A DNA stretch of 64,000 bases from Sclerotinia nivalis (Eukaryota > Ascomycota > Leotiomycetes > Helotiales > Sclerotiniaceae): the NCBI GenBank assembly GCA_029531795.1, contig JAPEIS010000011.1, positions 1,302,001 through 1,366,000 of the forward strand. Reading direction: 5' to 3'. The notes under the pieces were generated by a model. The model saw only the letters and a list, made by a program, of their open reading frames with translations, was not told where the DNA came from and made no database searches. Made by a program: the position numbers and the translations under genes. Shown piece after piece: positions 24,487 through 35,351 of this stretch; positions within the stretch are counted from its first letter, which is position 1, and the number at the start of each line of letters is the position of its first letter.

Positions 24487-27400
24487 TGTGGTAATGGATT
24501 GATGTGATTAATTGATGATATCAAATGTGAGTGTGCGTTGTATGTTATTAAGTCGACGTTGAAAAGAAGAGAGGTTAAACTTCAAAACCAAAAGTTAGAT
24601 TAGATTGGAATCATCAACAAGAACTCGGTAGGACGGAGACGGAGTAGGAGAGAAAGACGGAGTAGGAAGGATGTTCGCTCAAGACAACGCCAAGGAGTGT
24701 AAAGGTTTAGAAATAGAAATTAATACCAACCAATTATTGATTACACCAAGTTAAGTTGTTTTTTTTGTTTCTTGAATGGATGTGGATACGCTGGGTCTCT
24801 TTTTCTCTTGTTAAGCTTTGAGGCTTTTGACGCTTCTGAACTTGTGGTTTGATTTAGATTCAAAAAAAAAAAATTTAGGTCGAGTCAATCGTCTCATTCA
24901 AAGGAGGAGTTTATGATTTATAGATACAGGAGTTCTAGGTATTTTTACATTTCTACCATCAGCAATTCATTTCACGTCTGAAGTTATGCTGGTTCTTCTT
25001 CTTTGATTGGTTTAGCATGCAGTGTTGCAGTTGGAAAGAAGGCGCAGAACCAACACCTCATCAACATGGCTCAGCTTTTTCTTTCCTCTCTTTGGTACAA
25101 CAGGTACCGTCTCATGCGCCAACCCGGAACACGGCCATTGTTCCATGCCACTTCTGAAAGAGATTTACTATTTAATACAACGATCATTCTGCTTCCCCTG
25201 CTTTAAACCCCCAAGTCTAATCCTTATAAGGCGTGAGTGGTCCCCGTATGCGCTTCCTCAGCCACCTTTTTCACGATCGTCACCATCCAAGTGTCCCAAT
25301 ATATTATCTTTGGTGCTGCTTTGACTTCACTTCATCATCCGGTCGTGTGATGCAGCTTGTCGCTGCAGAATAATCCTTGATCTAAATCCTTGCTTATTTA
25401 AAGCAGCAGGATTTCTTCTCAGCCACTTTAACCATTTCGCGTGCATCCGTCATATATCCGACTTGGCTTCGAGATGTCAATCAAGCAGTATTGCGTTCTT
25501 CCCCCTTTTATTCATACACCACGTTTGCTCCACGTTTGCTACGGCATCGGTGACCCAGGGAAAACCGAGCATTAAGATTGTATTCGGTTGGAACCTTTCA
25601 TCTTCAATTCTCACCCATTTGTTGGAGCCTGGAAGTCTGGCTCAGCATTGATCATTCCAGGGTAAGCCCAGCCCAACTCTAATGCTACCATAGATAACAT
25701 ATGCGAAGAAGAGCCGCCATTTTGCCGACTGTCATCATCCTATTCTACGATGGAGAAATCCTTGAATACAAAGTGCCTCGAAAGCATTTATTTTAGCTTG
25801 TCAAAGATTGAACAAGAATCTCTAGGAATGCAAGTCGCCTTCAGAACGTCCAAACCCAAAGAGTATGAAACTCTTCAAGACTTCTAGACCTTGGTATATG
25901 GACCAAGATACTTCCAAACCTGTCACATACGACCATAGATTGAGGAAAATAGGGCATCCCGTCCGCTCTGCCATACTCAAGCCTCAAATCGGTAAATTAG
26001 TAGTTGAGTGGGTGACCATCAGCGAATCCTTACTGTCGTATGTTTTTTACTTTTCACCTTTATTTTGCTGGTGGGTGACGATGCCGAAGTGGGCCACGTT
26101 TTTTTGTTATACCCATCTCGTATACAGGGCACGTATGCCAACAGATTTTGGTCAGCATTAGGATCGTCTTCTTCAAGATCATCTTGTTCTGTGTAGTTTC
26201 TCATGGTTCATATTCCTCCAGAATGACCCCCAACCGGATTTTCTGATGCTATATTCAGCTTTTCACGAGTAATCGATGCTGCAAAAGCGTTGTTTTATAT
26301 CCTCATATCTCCACTCATCCAAGACTTTCAAGCGAATGCCTATTCTTTCATGATGTATCCTCAAACTTCATCTTGTGCACTTTCACTTTCAGGCTTCTTG
26401 GAGCTGCACGGAGTGGCTCTTGTAACTCTTGCAGTCCATATCACCTGTTTGATTCAGTGGCCGATGGCTTCTTTCCCATGATGGACTCAAGCTATGACAA
26501 TGACTTGTCTATACACAGCATAAGCCAGAAACAGCTCGTCGCTGACCCTCATACAGCAATGAAGGGTCAAGACAAGGTACTCGAAAATATCAAAAAATTG
26601 GCAAAATTTGGCCCGTTAAAGTGGTTGAAGTCCGAGATCATTGTTCTGAAAGAGTTTAAGAACAGGGCGGAGACAAAATTGAAGAACTTCCTGATTGTTG
26701 TAGCCACATGGAGAGGAGTGAGAAAGTAAAGTTGGTCTTAATTTGAAAGGGCTAAAGAACGCGGGGGCACAAGAAATTGAAAGAGAATGAACAGACATCC
26801 ATAGAGACATATCGATCCAAGATCTTCAAGAAAAGACACAGGAAAGCTGGAACAGTGGAAAAGTAAACCCATGCCCCTTGAAGCATGAGATGTACAGTAG
26901 TCATTGGGATGTTGGCAGCTATCATTCGCGAGACTTGATATTGGGAAATATTGAGGAAATGCTTTTAAGATGGGAAATTGGTGTCGACAAACATGGCTTT
27001 TTTACAGAAACACTCTCCAAAGCCAGCTTAGATTGTCTATACTAAGTAGGGTTGGAGGTTAGTTCAACTTGGGGTGTGCAATTGAATGAATGAGCTCTAA
27101 GAGCTTCAAATGATGGGAACGGGGAAACGGGGCTCATTCCACCTACATTAAGATTAAGATACGCCGAGTATCTCCATAGACCTACTCGAATCTGGGTGAG
27201 AGTAGTCAAGAGCCCGTCAGAATGAGATACACAAGCATAATTAGTAGCAGTAGTAGTAATCGTAGGAGAAGCAGAGGCTTTTTTATGGTAATTATTTAAA
27301 TATAATTGTATCCTTTTGGACCGGGTTCATATGAGGGTGTCGCAGGAAGGTGGGGTAATTGATCGTGGAAATGGGACTGGTAAGCTCACCGGGAGAAAAT

Positions 27401-27915
27401 TCCCAAAACAAAAGGATATGCACTTACGAAGCTTACTGGTTGGTAGCTTAGGTAGCTACATAAATTTGGTTTGCAAAGAATGATTTTTAGCAGATCTGAT
27501 ATTTTCTATGGTGCTGCTACAATTTGTTTTCGATATATTATCACAGATAGTAGTAAATCTGATTTTCTTATTCTAGTGTCGATTATTAATCGTTTTTGTA
27601 ATTGTTCAATTTGTATGGAACGATTGAGAAAATTATCACTTGAGATGACGCGATGAGGCTAGCCACCTTGATAGCGATTAGAAAATATATCTCCGGACTC
27701 GCAACATCACTCTTAACATCGCTCTTCCCCGTTGACCAAACCCGTTTAACTTAATCTTCATATATTCACTCTTGATTCAATTTACACTACCGTATCTACA
27801 TCCCATAAACTACAGCAAATATATCTCTAGTACACCCGCAATTCTTCAAACAAAGCCACAAAACAACCCCCCACCAAGAACATCCACCTCGCCACAAACA
27901 GAGAAAAGCATCAAG
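24487..27915. other. 3.4 kb intergenic region, no supported gene
   Basis: Between divergently read CYSTM and glutaredoxin genes. Several open frames of 60-118 codons occur (for example 25865-26161 and 26373-26729), but they have no family resemblance, no plausible intron partners and no coding-like composition. A run of ten A lies near 24868. It may hold degraded sequence or long promoters. Confidence 0.5.
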
Positions 27916-28996
27916 ATGTCAAGTCTCATTGAAATTACAACGGAGGAAGAATGGCAGAAGCATACTGAATCTCTACCACCTTCAACTCTGCAGATAATCA
28001 GCTTTCATGTACGTCCCTTCATTCATCCCCGACATTCCCCATTCTCAACCATTGACTAATGCGACAACCACTAGGCACCGTGGGCAGCACCATGTGCGCA
28101 AATGTAAGACTCTCAGCATCTGTCGCCATCATTCTTTTCTACTTTCGCATTGCAATGCACCAATCAATCAATCAAACATGCTAACCCTCTCAACCAGGAC
28201 GGTCGTCCTCCGCACCCTCGCGCTCTCCTATCCCGCAACCACACCACCTACCACCTCCTGGGTCTCCATAAACGCCGAAGAAGTAATCTCCGTCTCCGAC
28301 GCCTTCGACGTGACCGCAGTCCCTTACCTCGTCCTCACCCGCAACAATGTTGTCCTCGAAACCGTCTCCGGCAGTGACGCCGCCAAAGTCCGCAACACCA
28401 TTGAAAAACACGCCAATTCTACCTCCTCTTCCACAAACGGCACATCTGTCAGACCCGTACCAAGCATAAGCCATACTTCTCCCGAACCATCAACAACCCC
28501 ACCTACTACTTCTACCGAATCCCAAGAACCAACATCTAAAGAAGATCTCCACGAACGCTTATCCAATCTTGTGAAGGCGGCTCCTGTCATGCTGTTTATG
28601 AAAGGAACACCTTCTGCACCTCAATGTGGCTTCTCTCGTCAACTCGTCGCTTTATTGAGGGAAAATTCGGTGAGATATGGATTTTTTAATATTTTGGCCG
28701 ATGATGAGGTTAGGCAGGGTCTTAAGGAATTCGCAGATTGGCCTACTTTCCCACAGTTGTGGATGGACGGAGAACTTGTAGGAGGTCTGGATATTGTAAG
28801 TTTAACCCCCATTAAACTCATCTTGAGAATGAGAGTTGAGAAACACATTTCGGAATACATTTTACCATATCGTCTGTCTACATTTTGATAGAGGATATAC
28901 GACTAATTCAATAAACTACAGGTCAAAGAAGAAGCAGGAAGTGATCCAGATTTCTTCAAGGCATATAGCGTCGCTAAACCGGCGACAGCGGCTTAG
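27916..28996 (+). CDS. grx4: Monothiol CGFS glutaredoxin, Grx3/Grx4 class
   Basis: Exons 27916-28008, 28075-28103, 28198-28795 and 28922-28996 give 264 residues. An N-terminal thioredoxin-like domain carries WAAPCAQM at 34-41, the degenerate active-site loop of Grx3/4. After an acidic Ser/Thr/Pro linker, the glutaredoxin domain (about 150-264) holds the monothiol active site C184-GFS, preceded by PVMLFMKGTPSAPQ and followed by WPTFPQLWMDGELVGGLDI. These proteins bind a [2Fe-2S] cluster with glutathione and carry iron status to iron-responsive repressors and cytosolic Fe-S assembly in fungi. Exon 2 is only 29 nt and encodes the active-site loop of the thioredoxin domain. Frame is kept through all four exons to the TAG. 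Confidence 0.93.
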
Positions 28997-29496
28997 AGAA
29001 GAGGAATGGGTGGGGATTGATAAAATCAGAAACCAGGACAAAAGAGATATACCCTATTAAAGATATTTTTTGCGCAGATTACTATGAAAGGCTACATGCA
29101 ACATGAATTCCATATGCATTTGTGAGAGCCCAATGTTAAATTTGGCATGGATATAAAGATGAGTGCACAACCAGCTCCCTGTGAGCTCCATTCATAGCTG
29201 AATAATGCCTGGTGAGCTTTTGCCAAGTATGAACGTTCGACCGGTGAGGAGCCTTAATTTTCTCCATGCTCCATCTCAATTTTACTCTATCAATTTCTAC
29301 CGTCTTTTCATAAAATCTAGCCCCTCGCACGCTTTTGATGAATGTACAAGTCACAAGAGCAATGCGATAAAATATCCATCGTTTCCAATATTCAACATAG
29401 TTCTCCATTACACTATATAGGTATTGTTTACATCTACATGGAATATCTCAGCTGCCATTACCACCCTCTTTTTTTTCCACCGGTATGCCTAGTAGC
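28997..29496. other. Intergenic, no gene seen
   Basis: 3' flank of the glutaredoxin gene up to the start of the minisatellite. Nothing recognisable. Confidence 0.55.
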
Positions 29497-29817
29497 TATA
29501 CCCTGGAACCTATTTTCCCTAGAGCTTATACCCTAAAACCTATACCTTTTCCCTGGAGCTTGTACCCTGGCCCTATACCTTTTCCCTGGAGCTTGTACCC
29601 TGGCCCTATACCTTTTCCCTGGAGCTTGTACCCTGGCCCTATACCTTTTCCCTGGAGCTTGTACCCTGGCCCTATACCTTTTCCCTGGAGCTTGTACCCT
29701 GGAGCTTGTACCCTGGAGCTTGTACCCTAGAGCTTGTACCCTGAACCTATTCCCTAAAACCTATTCCCTAAAACCTATTCCCTAAAACCTATTCCCTAAA
29801 ACCTTTAAAACCTATCC
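29497..29817. repeat. Minisatellite with 33-bp and 15-bp units
   Basis: A tandem array starting with degenerate units, then about four near-perfect 33-bp copies (unit contains CCCTGGAGCTTGTACCCTGG then ccctatacctttt). It continues as 15-bp ccctggagcttgta units and ends as 15-bp cctattccctaaaac units. It stops three bases before the stop codon of the phosphoesterase gene on the opposite strand, so it would lie in that gene's 3' UTR. The array is open in one plus-strand frame only because 33 is a multiple of three. Confidence 0.93.
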
Positions 29818-29819
29818 CC

Positions 29820-31235
29820 CTACGCATTAGGTTTAAAATTCAACCCATCCGGAATCTCCAACTGTCCCTGATAAAGCGTATCCCTATCCTTCCCCTCCCA
29901 ATACTCCTTAATGGCAGGCAAAACCGTCCTCTTATTAACCACCAACTCGGTATTTGGAACAGGCTGTGGAGCCCATCCCACCTCCGCAGCGAGAATACCA
30001 GGGTAACTATAGTTAAAGAATCGATTTTGCAAAGCGCCGTCGGCCCAGCTTCGGAGCTTGTCACCGGTGTACTGGGCGACGTAGGAAAAGACATTAGCAC
30101 CAACGTCGAAGCGGCCGAGCGTGTGTAAATCCCAGTTGGCTTGTACGGTGGCGAGTTGAGAGTAGTGGTCGTAGTAGTTGGAGTCGGTGGTGTTGATGAG
30201 TTCCTTTGGGACGGCGTCGCCGAGGAGTATGGAGAAGACGTGGTTTTGTAGGGAGTAGATTTCATTCTCGTCGAAGGTGACGAGGACGAGGGTGTTGTTC
30301 ATGAAGTGGGGATCGTCGAGGAGGGGACCGAGGAATCCTTGGAGCCATTTGCCTGCTACGGTCACGGAGCTGTCGTGTCCGTCGGAGGTCATGTTGGGGG
30401 TGATGAAGGACCATTGGGGTAGCTTGTTTGCTGTGAGGTCGGAGGCGAACATGGTGGTGTTTTTGATCAATTCGAGACGTTCGGGCTTGTTGACGACATT
30501 GGTGAAGAGGATCTCAGGGCTGGGTGGTGTGTTAGCTTGTAGGAGTGTGGTGGTGAGTAGGTTTACTTACTTGTGTTTGCGAACATAGGCGTCAGCACCA
30601 GTGATATCGTTGCGCCAATCCATTCCTTGGTAACCGGTGTATGGCATGTCTTCTTGGTATAATCCCCATGTGATCCCTTTGTCCTCAAGGAGGTCGACAA
30701 CCGAGGAGACATTTTCAGGAACAGTAATGAATGGGTCACCGTCGAGACCAAAGTAATCACTATATGTGTAAGTCATTGGAATGAGATTATCTAGAGTAGA
30801 ATATGAACTTACCCGGCAACCGCTGCAAGATAGTTAGGCTCACTAGGATGAGTTACTGCCCTATAGCCATCCAAGGTAATACCCTTTTCGGCAAAGGACT
30901 TAAAGTTTGCTAAATAGAAATCAATATACATGCAATCAACTTTTTTAGGGAAAAGAGAACATACGGTCTGCAGCAGCGGTTTCATAATCAGTGTTTTCAA
31001 ACCAGATTGTTACGTATCGATCGAATGCTTTTCCAGGAACGTGGCTAACGGGACTTCTCGATTTAGCAATTGCTTGCGCAGCGAGAACAGCCTTGTGGCC
31101 AGATGCAGTTGGGGATGCGGGAGCGGCGAGAGCAGGTGGAGCGCCAGGTAAGGTGGAAGAAGTTTCTCTGTTGACAATTGCTCCGGCTGAGGCTGCAGTA
31201 GCAAGCCCAGCGACAAAGAGGATGCCAAACATCAT
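29820..31235 (-). CDS. Secreted acid phosphatase of the phosphoesterase family
   Basis: Minus-strand exons 31235-30965, 30909-30813, 30759-30571 and 30519-29820 give 418 residues. A signal peptide is visible (MMFGILFVAGLATAASAGA). The phosphoesterase (alkaline-phosphatase-like) fold shows YVTIWFENTDY near the start, THPSEPNYLAAVAGDYFG, DKGITWGLYQEDMPY and LVLVTFDENE. These match fungal acid phosphatases such as Aspergillus PhoA-type enzymes, which release phosphate from organic esters outside the cell. Several N-x-S/T sites suggest glycosylation. The second ATG at 31232 is equally possible as the start. The protein ends at a stop next to a minisatellite. Substrate preference cannot be told from sequence; a phospholipase C-like activity is an alternative in this superfamily. 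Confidence 0.88.
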
Positions 31236-32934
31236 CTTATCAACTGTAGTATATTAATTAAAGTTGTTGGATCTTGTTGATAAATCTTGAAAGTGATCTG
31301 AGTGTTGTGGGTAGAGAAAGAAGAAGTGTTTGTGAAACGAGGTGATTTCCCCCGGTACTTATAGACTCAGCTCAGCTAATAATGCCGCTATTGTCTAGGT
31401 CCAGATTCCTCTGAATTCCTAACAGTACACGATCGAACTATCAAATTGCGTATTTAGCTAGTGACTTAGCGATTCCAGACTGCTGGAACTTAAGTAAACT
31501 ACCTAAGTGAGACTTAAGTAGTGAATTTACATCCTCGGCCTTCGACAAACGACAAATGAAAGAGAAGAGATTGTTACGCAATAGCTCTGAAGTGTAAAAA
31601 GACTAGAGTTGGGCATCCCGTTGAAAACTCTTAACCTATAATCATGATGGATGGTAAGTTGAGATGCCATATATTGGAGTATGAATTTTCACCTGCCAGA
31701 TCAAGAACCGGACAAATCCGATTTATCCATTTACTTTCATTCCTAGCCATAGAATACATGCACGAGCACTTCGATAACTGTGAATTGGACAGGCCTTTGG
31801 ATTACATTCTGGTCCCGATTCTCTTGGATGGCGGGGAGGGGGTACTCTTTGCCTCCATATTAGCAGACCGTCTTTCTTTTTGCACTTGCGCAGTTCTTGT
31901 GCATCGGCGAGCATTGAAAGCGTATGCAGTAGGTAGGTAGTACCGAACATCCTTGTTAGTCAAAGGTTCTTGAAGATGGAGAAGTAACCAATCATGAATC
32001 ACCGATTGATCATCCTGACGTCCCACATGATGTTTGGATTGATTTAGTATAGTTGAAGCGCTGTTGTAGTCCTCATACACTGTAGGATGCTAATGCTTAA
32101 TTTTTATGGTGTTTGCTACTATTTGAAGCCATGACGAGTCGATAAGTTGCTGGTGAAAATGATGAATTAGTCTAGTAGGGAGAGCTTCAAGACGGAAAAG
32201 GATAAGCTTTTCCACACCAGAAAACCGTTTGGATCAATCAAGCAATTTTAGACGTAATAAAGTGTTTTAGTTCCACCAATTCAAAGAGGATTATTAGACA
32301 CGTTAACGTTAGACTACAACTAATATCAGAATGGTAGGTGGGAAGATCGACTTGCTGCTAAAAGTGACAGCGCCCAGAACCCATATTAAAATATTAAAAT
32401 GCTTATCTATTCGGGACTTTTATTAGTCTCGTGGGGGAACGCTATGTTTTCATTGGCGAGGATGAAAGGAGGGGAACATTTAACATTATTCCTAATACAT
32501 CCTACGACGATTATTTGCCATCGTACTATTCTTCTTCATTAACCCAACTGAGCTCTCAGCTCATCCACCAATACTATATGTTTTTGGTTACTTTATTAGT
32601 TATCTCAACTAAATACAATTAATCCCATCTTTGAGGAGGGGTAATGTAAAATCGAAGTACGATCTTTTCCTCCGATATCGATGAAGACACGTGCATCTCT
32701 GTCATCAGTGTTTGGCCAGACCAATGGGGTTGCTTACTTCGATGATGTTGTACACTAATGTTATCTGGCTTCAGATTTAGTTTGCCATTCTATACTCATG
32801 ATAACATCAATTTTGTTACTTGAAGCATCTCGGCTCAAAAAGTTTGTTCGTAGGTTCCAGAGGCAAAAAAGATGACATCGTGTTGAATGACCTGGTCGGA
32901 TCAATGGTACTATTGTTTTTTCAGTAGGCACATC
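31236..32934. other. Divergent intergenic region, phosphatase / multicopper oxidase
   Basis: About 1.7 kb between two genes read outwards. The frames at 31644-31940 and 32431-32622 have no recognisable content. It probably holds both promoters. Confidence 0.5.
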
Positions 32935-33128
32935 GTCACCACTTCGAAGTTGGTGGTTGGATCTTCAAGGATTTCAATACTTGACGTTTTTGCAGTGTCA
33001 TTACTTTGAAGTTTGCCGTTAGATCTTCCAAGGATTTGAATACTTGACGTCTTTGCAGTGTCATCACTTCGAAGTTCGTCGTTAGATCTTCCAAGGATTT
33101 GAATGCTTGACCTCTTTGCAGCGTCACC
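32935..33128. repeat. 63-bp tandem repeat abutting the oxidase start codon
   Basis: Three consecutive copies (32935-32996, 32997-33059, 33060-33122) of a unit beginning gtcatcacttcgaag and ending ttgacctctttgcag-like. They are followed by gtcacc, the first bases of a fourth copy, which runs straight into the ATG at 33129. Copy 1 is 62 bp and diverges most; copies 2 and 3 are 63 bp. On the minus strand the unit encodes a 21-residue repeat, which I regard as incidental. Confidence 0.92.
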
Positions 33129-35351
33129 ATGAACAAGACTGATCAGAATCTATCCACAGCTTCAATCATGTCCGTCTATACAGATGAACAATCTTTGGAA
33201 TCTGGCGAAACGTTGGAAGATGTTGAGATGGAGAGACGAGAAGATGACTATGGAGATCGAGAAGGATTACTTTCCGGCGAGAAGGATAATTCATCACCCA
33301 ATGAATCTTCACGGTCCAGCGATACGTTGGATGATGTTGAGATGCAAAGGCGAGAAGATGACTATGGGGATCAGGAAGGATTATTGTCTGGCGAGAAAGA
33401 TAAACCATCACAAGAGGTTGAAGTCATAAAGAAATGGCGTCTGACAACGTTCTCGTGGATAATTATATCTTTTTTGGCACTGACAGGAATAACGCTCACG
33501 ATGATGAAGATTTCGTGGGCTTTCATCCCTAACCATGGCACGATGATTGATTATCCAGAGACAACACCCACCGACTTTCGCAGGTCAGCAAGCGACTACA
33601 TATTAGATCCAAATTGGGATTTCGATGCCTCGCCAAAAGTTCGAACATATCATTGGACCATCAAAGATATTGAAGCAAATCCAGATGGAGTTTTCAGACC
33701 TATGATAACTATTAACTCGCAATTTCCTGGTCCAATGATTGAATGTAATGAGGGTGATACTTTGATTATTAACGTTGATAATCAAGGTGTCAATGCTACC
33801 TCCATACATTTTCATGGTATCTTTCAAAATGGAACGAACCATATGGATGGTACTACAGGCATCACGCAATGTCCTATTGCGCCAGGCCATAAATTTCGCT
33901 ACGAGTTCAATGTCACGGGTCAATCTGGCACTTATTACTATCATGGACATCAAGCTGTACAAATTGCTGATGGCGTGTATGGACCGTTGGTTATTCATTC
34001 TAAGAAAGAGAAGACTTTACAGCCAATTTCATATGCTACAGATCGAGTAGTCATGCTCCAAGATTATTATCATGAGCTTAGTAGTGGACTCCTAATCGAA
34101 AATCTTCAACCTGGAAGTGAATCCTCGCCGATTCCCGATGGAGCTTTGATCAATGGACTTAACAGTCGAGATTGTTCCGTTCTACCCCATCGAACATGTG
34201 ACAACTCGACAACGAGGCTTCCTTCATTCGATTTAACTGCAAATGCGAATCATCGACTACGATTCATCAATACTGGTGCATTTGCTTGGTTTCAAGTCAG
34301 CTTGGACGAGCATGAGTTTGCAATCACTGAAGTTGATGGTACAGATATCATGCCATCATATGAGACTCGCATGATGATTAGTCCTGCACAACGCTACAGT
34401 ATGATCGTGAACACAAACCAGATTTCCACTGACGCTTTTTGGCTTCGAGCACGAATGGTAACTCATTGTTGGAAAGAACCCAAGAAACCAGCCCATCCAG
34501 CTGATGAAGTTCGAGCCATCATTCGTTATGTTTCCGATAAAGACACACCTAAAAACATAACCTCTCAACCCACTTCCCAAAATTGGGAGGAGGCAATCGA
34601 GGTAGAATGTAGGGACATGAATATCAGCACCTACATCCCCACATCTTTCGAACCAGCTCCTGCAATAGCAGATCATAACTATTTCCTTCGCGCAAATCTC
34701 GAAAGAAAGTACTGGCGTCTAGAGCGAGGCTACTTCAATACCTCTACTTTCCGCCCTCAAATCCAACATCCAACACTCCATCGCACAATTGATGGTTTCG
34801 TCACCAACAATGAATCATTCACATCCATGAGCAATAGCAATGGCGTAAATCCCATCTCCTACGACCAAACAAACGATTTCCTAATCCAACATTCCGGAAT
34901 AAAAGTTATCGATATAATCATCCGAAACTTCGACGAAGGAAATCACCCCATGCATTTACACGGCCACAAATTTTGGGTTCTAGGCCAAGGTCACGGTCCC
35001 TTTCCCGGTTACCAAGCTTTGAATCTTCAACCTGAAGGTCGTGGTACGTTACCAGGTCATGAACACGCGCTAGATAATTTGATAAGGAGAGATGTAGCAT
35101 CCGTAGAAGGATACGGATGGTTAGCTCTTCGATTCGTGGCGGATAATCCGGGTGTATGGGCATTTCATTGTCATATGATGTGGCATGGAGAAGCGGGAAT
35201 GGTAATGCAATTCGTAGATCGACTTGACGAAGTGAAAAAATGGAAGATCCCTGAAGCAAACCAAAAATTGTGTGAGGTGGATATTGGGGAGTTGGAAAAG
35301 GGCGCAGTACCTAAAGATGAAATTTGGTTCGGGTTCGAAGATGAAGATTGA
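33129..35351 (+). CDS. Membrane-anchored multicopper oxidase (laccase-like)
   Basis: A single exon of 740 residues. All four copper-binding motifs are present: H227-FH, H272-GH, HPMHLHGH at 606-613 and HCHMMWH at 680-686, with Met691 as likely type-1 axial ligand. So three-domain multicopper oxidase chemistry (four-electron reduction of oxygen) should be intact. Unlike secreted laccases it has no signal peptide. The first 100 residues are acidic and contain a 38-residue-period duplication (LEDVEMERREDDYGDREGLL at 29-48 and LDDVEMQRREDDYGDQEGLL at 67-86). A transmembrane segment follows at about 107-131 (FSWIIISFLALTGITLTMM), implying a type II topology with the oxidase outside or luminal. The substrate may be phenols or a metal. 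The iron-permease partner expected beside a ferroxidase is absent, so the role is open. Confidence 0.9.
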   Translation: MNKTDQNLSTASIMSVYTDEQSLESGETLEDVEMERREDDYGDREGLLSGEKDNSSPNESSRSSDTLDDVEMQRREDDYGDQEGLLSGEKDKPSQEVEVIKKWRLTTFSWIIISFLALTGITLTMMKISWAFIPNHGTMIDYPETTPTDFRRSASDYILDPNWDFDASPKVRTYHWTIKDIEANPDGVFRPMITINSQFPGPMIECNEGDTLIINVDNQGVNATSIHFHGIFQNGTNHMDGTTGITQCPIAPGHKFRYEFNVTGQSGTYYYHGHQAVQIADGVYGPLVIHSKKEKTLQPISYATDRVVMLQDYYHELSSGLLIENLQPGSESSPIPDGALINGLNSRDCSVLPHRTCDNSTTRLPSFDLTANANHRLRFINTGAFAWFQVSLDEHEFAITEVDGTDIMPSYETRMMISPAQRYSMIVNTNQISTDAFWLRARMVTHCWKEPKKPAHPADEVRAIIRYVSDKDTPKNITSQPTSQNWEEAIEVECRDMNISTYIPTSFEPAPAIADHNYFLRANLERKYWRLERGYFNTSTFRPQIQHPTLHRTIDGFVTNNESFTSMSNSNGVNPISYDQTNDFLIQHSGIKVIDIIIRNFDEGNHPMHLHGHKFWVLGQGHGPFPGYQALNLQPEGRGTLPGHEHALDNLIRRDVASVEGYGWLALRFVADNPGVWAFHCHMMWHGEAGMVMQFVDRLDEVKKWKIPEANQKLCEVDIGELEKGAVPKDEIWFGFEDED

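Noticed and set aside
26373..26729. 118-codon frame between the CYSTM and glutaredoxin genes
   Set aside because: No recognised domain, no splice partners, and it does not start at a convincing ATG. Treated as chance.
29485..29730. Plus-strand open frame of an 11-residue repeat (PGPIPFPWSLY)
   Set aside because: It is a translation of the 33-bp minisatellite, open only because the unit length is a multiple of three.
32936..33136. Minus-strand frame with a 21-residue tandem repeat
   Set aside because: It is a shadow of the 63-bp tandem repeat upstream of the oxidase, with no start context or homology.
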